From Rhodanobacteraceae bacterium (GTDB lineage Bacteria > Pseudomonadota > Gammaproteobacteria > Xanthomonadales > Rhodanobacteraceae): a DNA stretch of 64,000 bases. The stretch covers positions 868,001 through 932,000 of the forward strand of contig CP126531.1 in assembly GCA_030167125.1 (NCBI GenBank). The letters are read 5' to 3'. The notes beneath the pieces are model-generated. The model was not told where the DNA came from. It worked only from the letters and a program-made list of their open reading frames with translations, and did no database searches. Positions 51,910 through 64,000 of this stretch are shown here, piece by piece. The translations under genes were made by a program, and so were the position numbers. Each line of letters begins with the position of its first letter. The stretch's first letter is position 1.

Positions 51910-54060
51910 TCAGTGCGTGGCATTGCCGAGTTTACGTTGCAGGAAATCGACGGTCGCGGTGTCGGCTTGCATCCATGAGGTGTGACGCAGGAAGCCGTGG
52001 ATTTCGTTGGGGATCACCATTTCCTCGAAGGGCACGCCGTGTTTCTTCAGGCGCGGTACCACGTCGGTCATCTGGAAGAAGTGCACGTTGTGGTCATCGT
52101 CGCCCTGGATCAGCAGCACGGGCGATTTCCATGTCGCGATCGACGCGTCGGGCGAGGAATCCCACGCCACTTTCAAGGCTTCCTTGTAGTCGCCCTGTTC
52201 GTAGCGTCCGTTGGGTTTCTGGTCGAACCACTCGGCGATGTCGCGCGACCAGTCGTGTACGCCGTGCATGTCCACGCCGGCCTTGAAGATGTCGGAGTTG
52301 CGCGCCAGCGCGAGTGCGGTGAGATAGCCGCCGTAGGAACCACCCCAGATGCCGATGCGCGCGGGATCGACGCCGTGCACGCGTTGCAGGTATTGCGCGC
52401 CGGCGACGACATCCTGGTATTCGGATGCGCCGGCCGGCCCCGCATGCGGCGGATTGTGGAACGCGTGTCCGTAGCCGATGCCTAGTCGGTAGTTCACCGA
52501 CAGCACGGTGAAGCCGTGCGCGGCGAGGTACTGGTTCACGGCGTAGCTGTTGCTGTAGTAATCCATGTAGTGCCAGCCCAGCAGCATCTGCCGCGGCGGT
52601 CCGCCGTGCACGAAGATCATGCCGGGCTGGTTGGCGCTGGCATCGGCGCTGCGGAAAAGTTGGCCGTGGACCAGCGTGCCGTCGGTGGCCTTGAATGCCA
52701 CGGCCTGCGGAACCACCAGTTGCGCGGTCGGGAAATCCTTCGGAATCAGATCGGCTTGCAATGCCTTCTGTTCACTGCCGTTGGCGTGCATCACGGAAAC
52801 CAACGGTGGCTGCTGCGCGCCCGCGTCGATGAAGGCCACGGCATTGCCGACCGCGGCCGGCGAAGTCTGGATGTCCGTGCCCGAAGTCAGCGCGACCGGC
52901 TGCGCGCGATCGATGGACACGCGGAACAGGTGCCGGCGATCGTCGTCGTTTTTCGTGGTGCCGGTGTTGGCGCTGTAAATGATCGAGCGGCCGTCGGGCG
53001 CCATCACCACATCTTCCACCATGAACTTGCCGGGCGTCAGCAGCTTTGGCGTGCCGCCGTTCGCGTCGATCGAATAGAGATGCGGCCAGCCGCCGATGTC
53101 GCTCAGGAACACCAGCTTCGATCCATCGTTCGCCCAATGCAGGTTCGAGCCGCCCGCGGTTTGCGGATACGAACCGACCAGCGTGTCGGGGCTTTGCCAC
53201 ACCACGTGCGCTTGGCCGCTGCGCGCATCGGCGACGCGGATCGACCACGGCTGCGGCGTCTGCGTGAGGATCGGTTGCGGCGGACCGCCGTTGCCCGGCT
53301 GGCGCGTGAACGCGATCTGCGCGCCGTCGGGCGACCAGCGCGGATCGCCGTCGATGCCGGTCGAAGGCGAGAGATACAGGATCGGCGTGTGCTCGTCGGT
53401 GAACACGCCGATGAAGGCGTGGTCGTCGCGATTGGACACGAACGCCAGCCGCGTGCCGTCCGGCGACCAGTGCAGGTCGCCGTCCTTGCCGTGGTCGAAG
53501 AACAGGCGCTTGGGTTTGGCCTTGTCGCCCGTCGACAATGGCGCGGTCCAGACCTGATCGTCCTTGACGTAGGCGAGTTCGCCTTTCGATGAAAGCGCGG
53601 GCGCGTCGCCTTCGGTGAGTTCGCGCGCGATGTCGCTGTGCAAATCCACCGTCCAGATCATCACTTTCGGTTCGACGGGACTGGACGCGGGATCGACCGC
53701 CACCTTTACCGGCCAGTTGCCGTCATGGTCGCCGCCGCGCACGAACACCAGCGCATCGCCGGATGGTGAAAACGTGAGCTGGGTGATTTCCTGTCCGTCG
53801 TCCTGCGTGAAGCGCGTGACCTGGTGCGGCTTGAACGCCGGCGCTTGCGCCACCCACACGTTGCGCACGCCGTTCTGGTCGATCACCCAGGCGATGCGGT
53901 CGCCGTGCTCCGACGATGTCAGGTCGAGCGGGAAGGGGTACGACAACACCTGCGCCAGCGTGAAGCCGGCTTGCGGCGATGCCGCGAAGGCCGGCCTCGG
54001 CGACAACGCCGCGACCGCGACGAACAACGCGGCCAGCATGAATCCGTGCAATCGAACCAT
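51910..54060 (-). CDS. Secreted S9-family prolyl oligopeptidase-like peptidase
   Basis: A 716-aa exported serine peptidase. The signal peptide MVRLHGFMLAALFVAVAALS ends near RPAFAA. A beta-propeller N-terminal region has several WSPDG-type Tol repeats (LHWSPDGTRLAFVSN, RWSPDGAQIAF). The C-terminal alpha/beta hydrolase has nucleophile Ser575 in WGGSYGGYL, Asp in LIQGDDDHNVHF and His in NEIHGFLR. This is the DPP IV/acylaminoacyl-peptidase branch. ATG 54060 has AGGGG in front; an in-frame ATG at 54090 would spoil the signal peptide. Confidence 0.94.
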   Translation of the reverse strand: MVRLHGFMLAALFVAVAALSPRPAFAASPQAGFTLAQVLSYPFPLDLTSSEHGDRIAWVIDQNGVRNVWVAQAPAFKPHQVTRFTQDDGQEITQLTFSPSGDALVFVRGGDHDGNWPVKVAVDPASSPVEPKVMIWTVDLHSDIARELTEGDAPALSSKGELAYVKDDQVWTAPLSTGDKAKPKRLFFDHGKDGDLHWSPDGTRLAFVSNRDDHAFIGVFTDEHTPILYLSPSTGIDGDPRWSPDGAQIAFTRQPGNGGPPQPILTQTPQPWSIRVADARSGQAHVVWQSPDTLVGSYPQTAGGSNLHWANDGSKLVFLSDIGGWPHLYSIDANGGTPKLLTPGKFMVEDVVMAPDGRSIIYSANTGTTKNDDDRRHLFRVSIDRAQPVALTSGTDIQTSPAAVGNAVAFIDAGAQQPPLVSVMHANGSEQKALQADLIPKDFPTAQLVVPQAVAFKATDGTLVHGQLFRSADASANQPGMIFVHGGPPRQMLLGWHYMDYYSNSYAVNQYLAAHGFTVLSVNYRLGIGYGHAFHNPPHAGPAGASEYQDVVAGAQYLQRVHGVDPARIGIWGGSYGGYLTALALARNSDIFKAGVDMHGVHDWSRDIAEWFDQKPNGRYEQGDYKEALKVAWDSSPDASIATWKSPVLLIQGDDDHNVHFFQMTDVVPRLKKHGVPFEEMVIPNEIHGFLRHTSWMQADTATVDFLQRKLGNATH

Positions 54061-54156
54061 GGCGTATCCCCTCAGGTCGGCAGGTTTCAATGATCCGCAC
54101 GTCGAGCCGCGCGTGTCCAGTGCCGGCCGTCACGGCGCGCACGGCATACTATGCCG

Positions 54157-55419
54157 ATGGATACTCCTGCATCGCATCCGCACGTGGTGATCCTCGGCGG
54201 CGGCTTCGGTGGCCTGAAAGCCGCGCGTGGATTGGCGAACGCGCCGGTGCGCGTGACGCTGGTCGATCGGGCCAACCATCACGTGTTCCAGCCGCTGTTG
54301 TACCAGGTCGCTGGCGCGACGCTTTCGGGGCCGGACATCGCAGCGCCATTGCGTCATATCGTACGCAGGCAGGCCAACATCACGGTATGGATGGAGGAGG
54401 TGACCGGCATCGACGTCGTCGCCAAGCGCGTGCACGCTGGCGGCCAGACCATCGATTACGATTATCTCGTCGTCGCGACCGGTTCGACGCACGCGTATTT
54501 CGGTCACGGCGATTGGGCGAAAAACGCGCCCGGCCTCAAGACGATGAACGATGCGCTGGCGATCCGGCGGCGGATCCTCTCTGCATTCGAAGCGGCCGAA
54601 CGCGAACCCGATGCCGAACGCCGCAAGCAATGGCTGACGTTCGTGATCGTCGGCGCCGGCCCGACCGGCGTGGAACTGGCGGGAACGCTGGCTGAGATCG
54701 CGCACCACACGCTGCCGCGCGAGTTCCGCATCGCGCATCCGCGCGACGCACGCATTCATCTGGTCGAAGCCGGTCCGCGCGTGTTGTCGGCGATGCCGGA
54801 ATCGCTTTCGGCGATCGCGCAGCGCAAGCTGGAAAGCATGAGTGTCGAAGTGCACACCGGCGCCGCGGTGACCGGCATCGATGCGGCTGGCGCGAGCATG
54901 GGCGATCAGCGCATCGACGCGCGCACCGTGTTGTGGGCGGCGGGCGTCGCGGCATCGCCGCTGGGCGCGCAGCTTGGTGGCGAGCGTGACCGGGCAGGGC
55001 GTGTGAAAGTCGCGTCCGACCTGTCGTTGCCGGGTCATCCCGAAGTGTTCGTGATCGGCGATCTCGCGCACGTCGAGCAGGATGGAAAGCAGGTGCCCGG
55101 CATGGCGCCCGCGGCCAAGCAGATGGGCACCTACGTTGCGCGCGCGATTCGCGATCGCATCGCGGGATGCGCGACGCGGCCGTTCCGTTATCACGACTAC
55201 GGCAGTCTCGCCAGCATCAGCCGCTCGTCCGCGGTGGTGGATCTGCGCGGCCTGAAATTCTCCGGCTTCGTCGGCTGGCTGTTCTGGCTATTCGCGCACA
55301 TCTTCTTCCTGATCGGCTTCCGCAACCGGCTGGCCGTGATGTGGAACTGGGCGTGGTCGTACATGACGTGGCAGCGGGGCGCGCGGATCATCGTGGGGCG
55401 CGGCAGTAGCGAATCCTGA
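54157..55419 (+). CDS. ndh: Type II NADH dehydrogenase (NDH-2)
   Basis: A 420-aa single-subunit FAD enzyme oxidising NADH and reducing quinone at the inner face of the membrane. The FAD motif is HVVILGGGFGGLKAARGL, the NAD motif is VIVGAGPTGVELAG, and FVIGDLAHVEQDG is the second FAD site. The quinone/membrane end is GFVGWLFWLFAHIFFLIGFRN. Two starts are possible (54151 MPMDT or 54157 MDTPA). It does not pump protons, so it lowers coupling when needed. Confidence 0.93.
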   Translation: MDTPASHPHVVILGGGFGGLKAARGLANAPVRVTLVDRANHHVFQPLLYQVAGATLSGPDIAAPLRHIVRRQANITVWMEEVTGIDVVAKRVHAGGQTIDYDYLVVATGSTHAYFGHGDWAKNAPGLKTMNDALAIRRRILSAFEAAEREPDAERRKQWLTFVIVGAGPTGVELAGTLAEIAHHTLPREFRIAHPRDARIHLVEAGPRVLSAMPESLSAIAQRKLESMSVEVHTGAAVTGIDAAGASMGDQRIDARTVLWAAGVAASPLGAQLGGERDRAGRVKVASDLSLPGHPEVFVIGDLAHVEQDGKQVPGMAPAAKQMGTYVARAIRDRIAGCATRPFRYHDYGSLASISRSSAVVDLRGLKFSGFVGWLFWLFAHIFFLIGFRNRLAVMWNWAWSYMTWQRGARIIVGRGSSES

Positions 55420-55431
55420 TCTAATCCTTTT

Positions 55432-55535
55432 GTCATTCCGGGGCCATCGCCGGTTTCATCGGCGATGGAGCCCGGAACCCAGCGCCTTTGTTTCTTGATG
55501 AAAGGCACTGGGTTCCGGCTTTCGCCGGAATGACG
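55432..55535. repeat. VIPAKAG-type dispersed element, full copy 3
   Basis: GTCATTCCGGGGCC...GGAACCCAGCG and CACTGGGTTCCGGC...GCCGGAATGACG as inverted halves. It lies between convergent ndh and tilS and can act as a two-way terminator. Confidence 0.88.
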
Positions 55536-55547
55536 AGAGGTTGAGAG

Positions 55548-56903
55548 TCAACTAGGGGATCGCCTCACGCACACCCATCCGGGGCGAATCCAGCGTGGTC
55601 GCGCGCCGCACGCGTCAAAAACGGCCTTGCCGCGTTCGCTGGCCCACATATCGGCCACCGCAATCAATTCGTCGTTCTCGTAAATCAGTGGGCAGCGCAC
55701 GCGCAGCCATGGCGGCACGCGCGCCTGCTGGAACAGGTCGCGCAACTCGCGCGTGTGTGGATCGCCGGCGGGTTTGATGCGCTCGCCGCCTGTACGAAAA
55801 CGCACGGTGAGCGGCGGATCGAATGTCACGCCGGTCGCACGCACCGATGCCAAGTCCATCGCTTCGAACCGCAGTTCGCCGCAATCCGGCGGCAATGCGA
55901 GCGGCGCGCCATTCCAGCGCGCGTGCCAACCTGCCGGCGGCGGTGCCAGCGGCGGCGTCGCGTGCAGGCGGCGATCCCAGATGCGAACCTCGGTACGCGG
56001 CCATGCGATGACGGGCGTGCTGTATTCCGAAGCGTTCGCTGCTTGCTTCTCCAACTCGGTGCGCGCCGCATCGGATGGCGCCGAAAGCCCACGCACGTGC
56101 AGCCACGCATCCAGCGCCGGCGCGCGAAGGGCATCCGGCAGCGCCAGCCAGCCGGTGAGGTCCAGCGTGTCCGCGTCGCGCCGCAAGTTCGTGAGCGCGG
56201 CTTGCGCGGCCGCGTCGATGTAATCGGCAGCCGTGCGGCACAAGCGCGCGGCGTGCAGGATGGAAGCGCCCGCCTGCGGCCAGTGCTCGTAGAGGCGCGG
56301 CAGGATTTCCCGTCGCAACACGTTGCGGCCGAAGCGCAGATCGGCGTTGGCGGGGTCGTCGATGCAGGAGATTGCGTTTTCCGACAGGTATTTGCGCAAA
56401 CTCCCGCGTGGCGTTTCGAGCAAGGGCCGCCACAGGAATCCGCGCGCGAACGAACGCAGCGCGCGCATTCCGCCCAGGCCTTCCGGGCCCGCGCCGCGGA
56501 GGAGTTTCAGCAGGACGGTTTCGACCTGGTCGTCGCGATGATGGCCCAGCGCCAGCCATTCGCCTTCATCGAGGTTTGCGGCGAACGCGGCATAGCGCGC
56601 GCGCCGTGCCGCCGCCTCGATGCCTTCGCCGCGTACATCGTGCACTTCGACGCGCACCATGGCCAGCGGCACGTCCAGCGCTTCGCAAAACTCCGCGCAG
56701 CGTCGCGCCCACGCCGCGCTGTCCGCGTGCAATCCGTGATCGACATGCAGCGCTCGCAGTCCGAGTGCGCGAGCTTCGTGCAGTTGCGCCAGCGCGTGCA
56801 GCAGCGCCGTCGAATCGGGGCCACCGCTGAAGGCGACGCACAACGCGCCCGCAGCTGCATCCGCGAGTGCGGAACCGAGCACCACCGGCAGTTCCGGATT
56901 CAC
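55548..56903 (-). CDS. tilS: tRNA(Ile)-lysidine synthase
   Basis: A 451-aa ATP pyrophosphatase that modifies C34 of the CAU-anticodon tRNA-Ile to lysidine. The PP-loop is VAFSGGPDSTALLHAL; ALHVDHGLHADSAAW and ALGHHRDDQVETVLLKLLRG are family motifs; the C-terminal TilS domain has RFRTGGERIKPAG. No ATG is near the expected N terminus. A GTG at 56903 overlaps the upstream NYN gene stop (GTGA), gives VNPELPVVLGSAL and the right length, and suggests coupled translation. Confidence 0.93.
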   Translation of the reverse strand: MNPELPVVLGSALADAAAGALCVAFSGGPDSTALLHALAQLHEARALGLRALHVDHGLHADSAAWARRCAEFCEALDVPLAMVRVEVHDVRGEGIEAAARRARYAAFAANLDEGEWLALGHHRDDQVETVLLKLLRGAGPEGLGGMRALRSFARGFLWRPLLETPRGSLRKYLSENAISCIDDPANADLRFGRNVLRREILPRLYEHWPQAGASILHAARLCRTAADYIDAAAQAALTNLRRDADTLDLTGWLALPDALRAPALDAWLHVRGLSAPSDAARTELEKQAANASEYSTPVIAWPRTEVRIWDRRLHATPPLAPPPAGWHARWNGAPLALPPDCGELRFEAMDLASVRATGVTFDPPLTVRFRTGGERIKPAGDPHTRELRDLFQQARVPPWLRVRCPLIYENDELIAVADMWASERGKAVFDACGARPRWIRPGWVCVRRSPS

Positions 56904-57643
56904 TTTTTGCCGCTGCGCTGCCGCACGTAGAAATGCTTGCCGTTGCCGATATGTCTCTCTTCGGTGTCGAACAAGCCGATACCCTTGATCAGGCCACTGA
57001 GCTTGGCGTAGCCGTAGTTGCGCGAATCGAAGTCGGGTGATTGCTTGTTGACGATGCTGCCGATCGCGCCGAGGCCTGCCCAGCCGGTGTCGTCCGAAGC
57101 AGCCTCGATGGCGTTGCGCAACAAGTTCATGAGACGCGTATCGCTCCGCAATTCCTTGGCTGTGCGTCGCCTCGGCGCGGCTTGGGATTCCGCCTCGGTG
57201 GCACCCGTCAGCACCTCGGTATAGATGAACTTGTCGCAGGCCGTGCGGAATGGCTCGGGGGTTTTCTGTTCGCCGAATCCGTACACGGCCAGGCCGGACT
57301 CGCGGATGCGCGCGGCGAGGCGGGTAAAGTCGCTGTCGCTGGAGACGACGCAGAAGCCGTTGTAGCGGCCGCTGTAGAGCAGGTCCATCGCGTCGATGAT
57401 CATCGCCGAGTCGGTGGCGTTCTTGCCGACCGTGTAGCGGAATTGCTGGATCGGCTGGATCGAGTGTTTCAGCAGCGCGTCCTTCCAGCCATTGAGCTCC
57501 GGCTTGGTCCAGTCGCCATAGATGCGTTTGACGTGGGCCGTGCCGTACTTGGCTACTTCCGCGAGGAGCCCGTCGACGATGGCGGGCCGTGCGTTGTCGG
57601 CATCGATCAAGACCGCAAGTTTGGCGGCGGATTCGTGGGCCAT
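56900..57643 (-). CDS. NYN (PIN-like) domain protein with C-terminal OST-HTH/LOTUS domain
   Basis: A 247-aa probable RNA-binding/nuclease protein of the LabA/DUF88 group. The NYN domain (about 1-150) has acidic sites AVLIDADNARP, GKNATDSAMIIDAMDLL and CVVSSDSDFTRLA. A linker rich in Arg follows, then an OST-HTH/LOTUS-type domain (about 170-240: RLMNLLRNAIEAASDD, LSGLIKGIGLFDTEE). ATG 57643 (MAHES) is used; 57655 (MESPMAHES) is possible. It is coupled to tilS and downstream of accA. Confidence 0.88.
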   Translation of the reverse strand: MAHESAAKLAVLIDADNARPAIVDGLLAEVAKYGTAHVKRIYGDWTKPELNGWKDALLKHSIQPIQQFRYTVGKNATDSAMIIDAMDLLYSGRYNGFCVVSSDSDFTRLAARIRESGLAVYGFGEQKTPEPFRTACDKFIYTEVLTGATEAESQAAPRRRTAKELRSDTRLMNLLRNAIEAASDDTGWAGLGAIGSIVNKQSPDFDSRNYGYAKLSGLIKGIGLFDTEERHIGNGKHFYVRQRSGKK

Positions 57644-57708
57644 GGGCGACTCCATCGCGGCGGGTTGCGTGGATGGTAGCGCGCATTGCTTCACGCGCCG
57701 CCGCTGCT

Positions 57709-57757
57709 CGTCATTCCGGGTTCTGTTCGCGGTGAACGCGGGCAGCCCCGGAATGAC
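57709..57757. repeat. VIPAKAG-type element, half copy
   Basis: CGTCATTCCGGGTTCTG...AGCCCCGGAATGAC is a single hairpin half of the dispersed element, in the gap between accA and the NYN gene. Confidence 0.78.
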
Positions 57758-57843
57758 CATGTCCCCAGCATCCGGTTCGCTGCGTCGCGCGAATGTGCAA
57801 AAGGATCAGTCGAAGCCGGATCCGGTGTGCGCCGGCACGCGGC

Positions 57844-58800
<957 letters not shown>

Positions 58801-58916
58801 TCCCATTGCCTGAGGGGCAAAGCCGCAATTATAGCGGCGGCACGTTTCACTCCGGTTGGGCCGGCGCATTTCGAAAGTCGGGCCGTGCTTCACCTGGGAG
58901 CGAAGTGGTATTACTT

Positions 58917-59013
58917 CCCCCTTCGGAACGAAGCGGAATTGAGGGGATGGCCTTTGCTTCGCGTGATGCATCCCCCCGACGCTGCGCGTCGACCCCCTGC
59001 GTTCCGAAGGGGG
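58917..59013. repeat. Inverted-repeat element between dnaE and accA
   Basis: A 14-bp arm CCCCCTTCGGAACG (58917-58930) is repeated inverted at 59000-59013, with inner short dyads. It fills most of the 247-bp dnaE-accA gap, has no ORF of its own and may be a REP/MITE-like sequence. Confidence 0.75.
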
Positions 59014-59047
59014 TGAGAAGCGCGCGGCAGTCGTGGACGGCGCCCAC

Positions 59048-62650
<3,603 letters not shown>

Positions 62651-62734
62651 GACGGGATTCGTGGTATCCGTGCAAGCGTATTGTCGCCACGCGGGTGCGG
62701 CAAGCTTGTTTTTTTGCGGCGCGCGCTGCTCTCG

Positions 62735-63313
62735 TCAGTGCGAGGTTGGAGGCGCGGCCACCGTACTTGCAGTGTTGGCAACCGTGGCCGCCGCCGGCGG
62801 CGCGGGCTCGTTCATGAGTTTCGTGATTTCGGCGGCCAGCGGGGTGAGCATGTCCTCGTCGTAGCCGACGTGGACACTGGCCACGGTGCCGTCGCGGTGC
62901 AACAGGATCATGGTCGGAAGCGAGCCGCTCAGGCCGAATGACTTGTTCAACGCACCCGTCCTGTCCCAGGTCATGATCAAGCCCGGAAGTTTCGGCATCA
63001 GCAAATGGGCGGCGCGCAAAAAGACGCGATGATCTTCCTCGTAGTTGATCTCCACCACCTGCAGCGGATAGCCCCGCTCATTGGCGGTCGACTGCAACCC
63101 GGCCAGCACGGGCATCTCTTTCATGCAGTACCCGCACCACGTCGCCCAGAAGCTGATCACCACCACCTTGCCGCGCAAGGCCGACGCGCGCACTTGCTGT
63201 CCGTCGAGCGTCTTGCCCAAATCGTCCGGGGGAATGGAGCCCGGCGGCAACGCCTTGGCCCAGACGTGGCCGCACGCCAACGTCGCACAGAGAACCAGCA
63301 GGACCTTTCGCAT
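62735..63313 (-). CDS. TlpA/ResA-like thioredoxin-fold protein
   Basis: A 192-aa exported thiol protein. The signal peptide MRKVLLVLCATLACGHVWAK is followed by an AhpC-TSA/Redoxin domain with the CXXC site FWATWCGYCMKEMPVL (about residues 55-70) and the cis-Pro loop SLPTMILLHRDG. Such proteins reduce disulfides in the periplasm, for example in cytochrome maturation. The Ala/Pro/Thr tail is low complexity. It sits between rnhB and dnaE, not a usual place. Confidence 0.9.
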   Translation of the reverse strand: MRKVLLVLCATLACGHVWAKALPPGSIPPDDLGKTLDGQQVRASALRGKVVVISFWATWCGYCMKEMPVLAGLQSTANERGYPLQVVEINYEEDHRVFLRAAHLLMPKLPGLIMTWDRTGALNKSFGLSGSLPTMILLHRDGTVASVHVGYDEDMLTPLAAEITKLMNEPAPPAAATVANTASTVAAPPTSH

Positions 63314-63343
63314 CGCCGCCCCCTTTCGCTTCCGGGCATTGTG

Positions 63344-64000
63344 TCACAACGCGCTCAGCAGCTCCGCCTGGACGGGCGCGGGCGCTTGCTCCTGCTTCAT
63401 CAGCTCGCGAACGGGCGCGAAGCTGCGCCGGTGTTCGGGGCACGGTCCGAGCCGTTGCAGCGCCTCGCGATGGCTGGGGGTGGGATAACCCTTGTGCTGG
63501 GCGAAGCCGTAACCGGGCCAGCGCGTGTCCAGCTCGCGCATCAGCCGGTCGCGGGTGACCTTGGCGATGATCGAGGCGGCGCTGATGGATGGTGCGATCG
63601 CGTCGCCGTCCACCAGTGCGCGCGCGGGGCAGGGCAACGCACGCGGCAAACGGTTGCCATCGATCAATGCAAAGCGCGGCGCGCAGGCCAGGCGTTCGAG
63701 CGCGCGCACCATGCCGACCATGCGCGCATGGAAGATGTTGATGCGATCGATCTCTTCGACGCCGACGGCGACGACGCTCCAGGCCAGCGCCCGCGCCACG
63801 ATGCGCGCGTAGAGTTTTTCGCGCGTCGGCTCCGGCAGGATCTTGGAATCGTCCAGTCCGTTGATCCGCGCTGCCGGATCGAGGATCACGGCGGCGACCA
63901 CCACGGGGCCAGCCAGCGGCGCACAACCCGCTTCGTCCACGCCGGCGACGTCCGCGGCTTCCGGCCAGCGGCGCAGTTTGCGCGGCGGCAGCGTGGCAAG
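63344..64000 (-). CDS. rnhB: Ribonuclease HII (5' end beyond window)
   Basis: At least 218 codons of RNase HII, which cuts RNA in RNA-DNA hybrids and removes misincorporated ribonucleotides. The frame is open to the window edge (about 60 bp upstream of VDEAG), so the true start is outside. Asp/Glu of VDEAG, Asp in [10 protein letters not shown] and the second site in [16 protein letters not shown] are present, and [12 protein letters not shown] closes the fold. The usual GRG after DEA is replaced: the text reads [10 protein letters not shown]. It precedes the TlpA-like gene and dnaE. Confidence 0.92.
   Translation of the reverse strand, partial: LATLPPRKLRRWPEAADVAGVDEAGCAPLAGPVVVAAVILDPAARINGLDDSKILPEPTREKLYARIVARALAWSVVAVGVEEIDRINIFHARMVGMVRALERLACAPRFALIDGNRLPRALPCPARALVDGDAIAPSISAASIIAKVTRDRLMRELDTRWPGYGFAQHKGYPTPSHREALQRLGPCPEHRRSFAPVRELMKQEQAPAPVQAELLSAL

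Overview
The window is GC-rich DNA from a gammaproteobacterium, most likely of the order Xanthomonadales/Lysobacterales and perhaps near Rhodanobacteraceae. The evidence is the arginine operon: it has an N-acetylornithine-type carbamoyltransferase, a fused acetylglutamate kinase/synthase and a Xanthomonas-type ArgG/ArgE/ArgC/ArgH set. The block rnhB-dnaE-accA-tilS and an outer-membrane TonB receptor of the Xanthomonas/Caulobacter type agree with this. The taxonomic call is inferred from gene content, not from any search.

Layout. 1-3510: end of kdpC and the KdpDE potassium two-component system. 3511-5720: a small mobilization module, with a 26-bp palindrome, an IncP-like nic sequence, an RHH accessory protein, a MOBP-type relaxase and a fragment resembling the 3' end of tRNA-Cys. 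6027-7037: a TrmB/LuxR-type two-HTH regulator. 7406-16087: a giant trimeric autotransporter adhesin (2,893 aa) with long, apparently identical internal duplications and EF-hand-like loops. 16313-18058: a secreted S53 (sedolisin) protease. 18172-20639 (minus): a hypothetical protein, sufE and cysS. 20780-21316: a glycine-zipper envelope protein.

21648-29299: arginine operon, tightly coupled: argF' (AOTCase), osmC-like, argG, argE', argA/B fusion, argC, argH. Heptamer repeat arrays and a REP-like palindrome have been absorbed into its coding sequences. 29385-30230: prohibitin-like SPFH protein. 30289-31676 (minus): PHB genes phbB and phaR. 31815-34889 (minus): GPR1/FUN34/YaaH-type membrane protein, MscS channel, Kch-type potassium channel. 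35046-38590: small membrane protein, secreted M28 carboxypeptidase, lipoprotein.

38811-48614: a probable amino-sugar/chitosan-oligosaccharide locus: glucokinase, TonB receptor, APC permease, GH2 exo-glucosaminidase-like enzyme and LacI regulator. The receptor would import oligosaccharide, the GH2 enzyme would release monomer, and glucokinase would phosphorylate it. 48807-50858: sulfotransferase, then an AT-rich orphan gene with a zinc ribbon and PIN-like motifs, the best candidate here for an uncharacterised accessory function. 50954-55419: arylamine N-acetyltransferase, S9 peptidase, type II NADH dehydrogenase. 55548-64000 (minus): tilS, a NYN-LOTUS protein, accA, dnaE, a TlpA-like protein and rnhB (5' end cut by the window).

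Dispersed palindromic elements of about 50-105 bp (the 'VIPAKAG' type) occur at least five times, always at gene ends. No complete tRNA, rRNA, CRISPR array, IS or transposase was seen.
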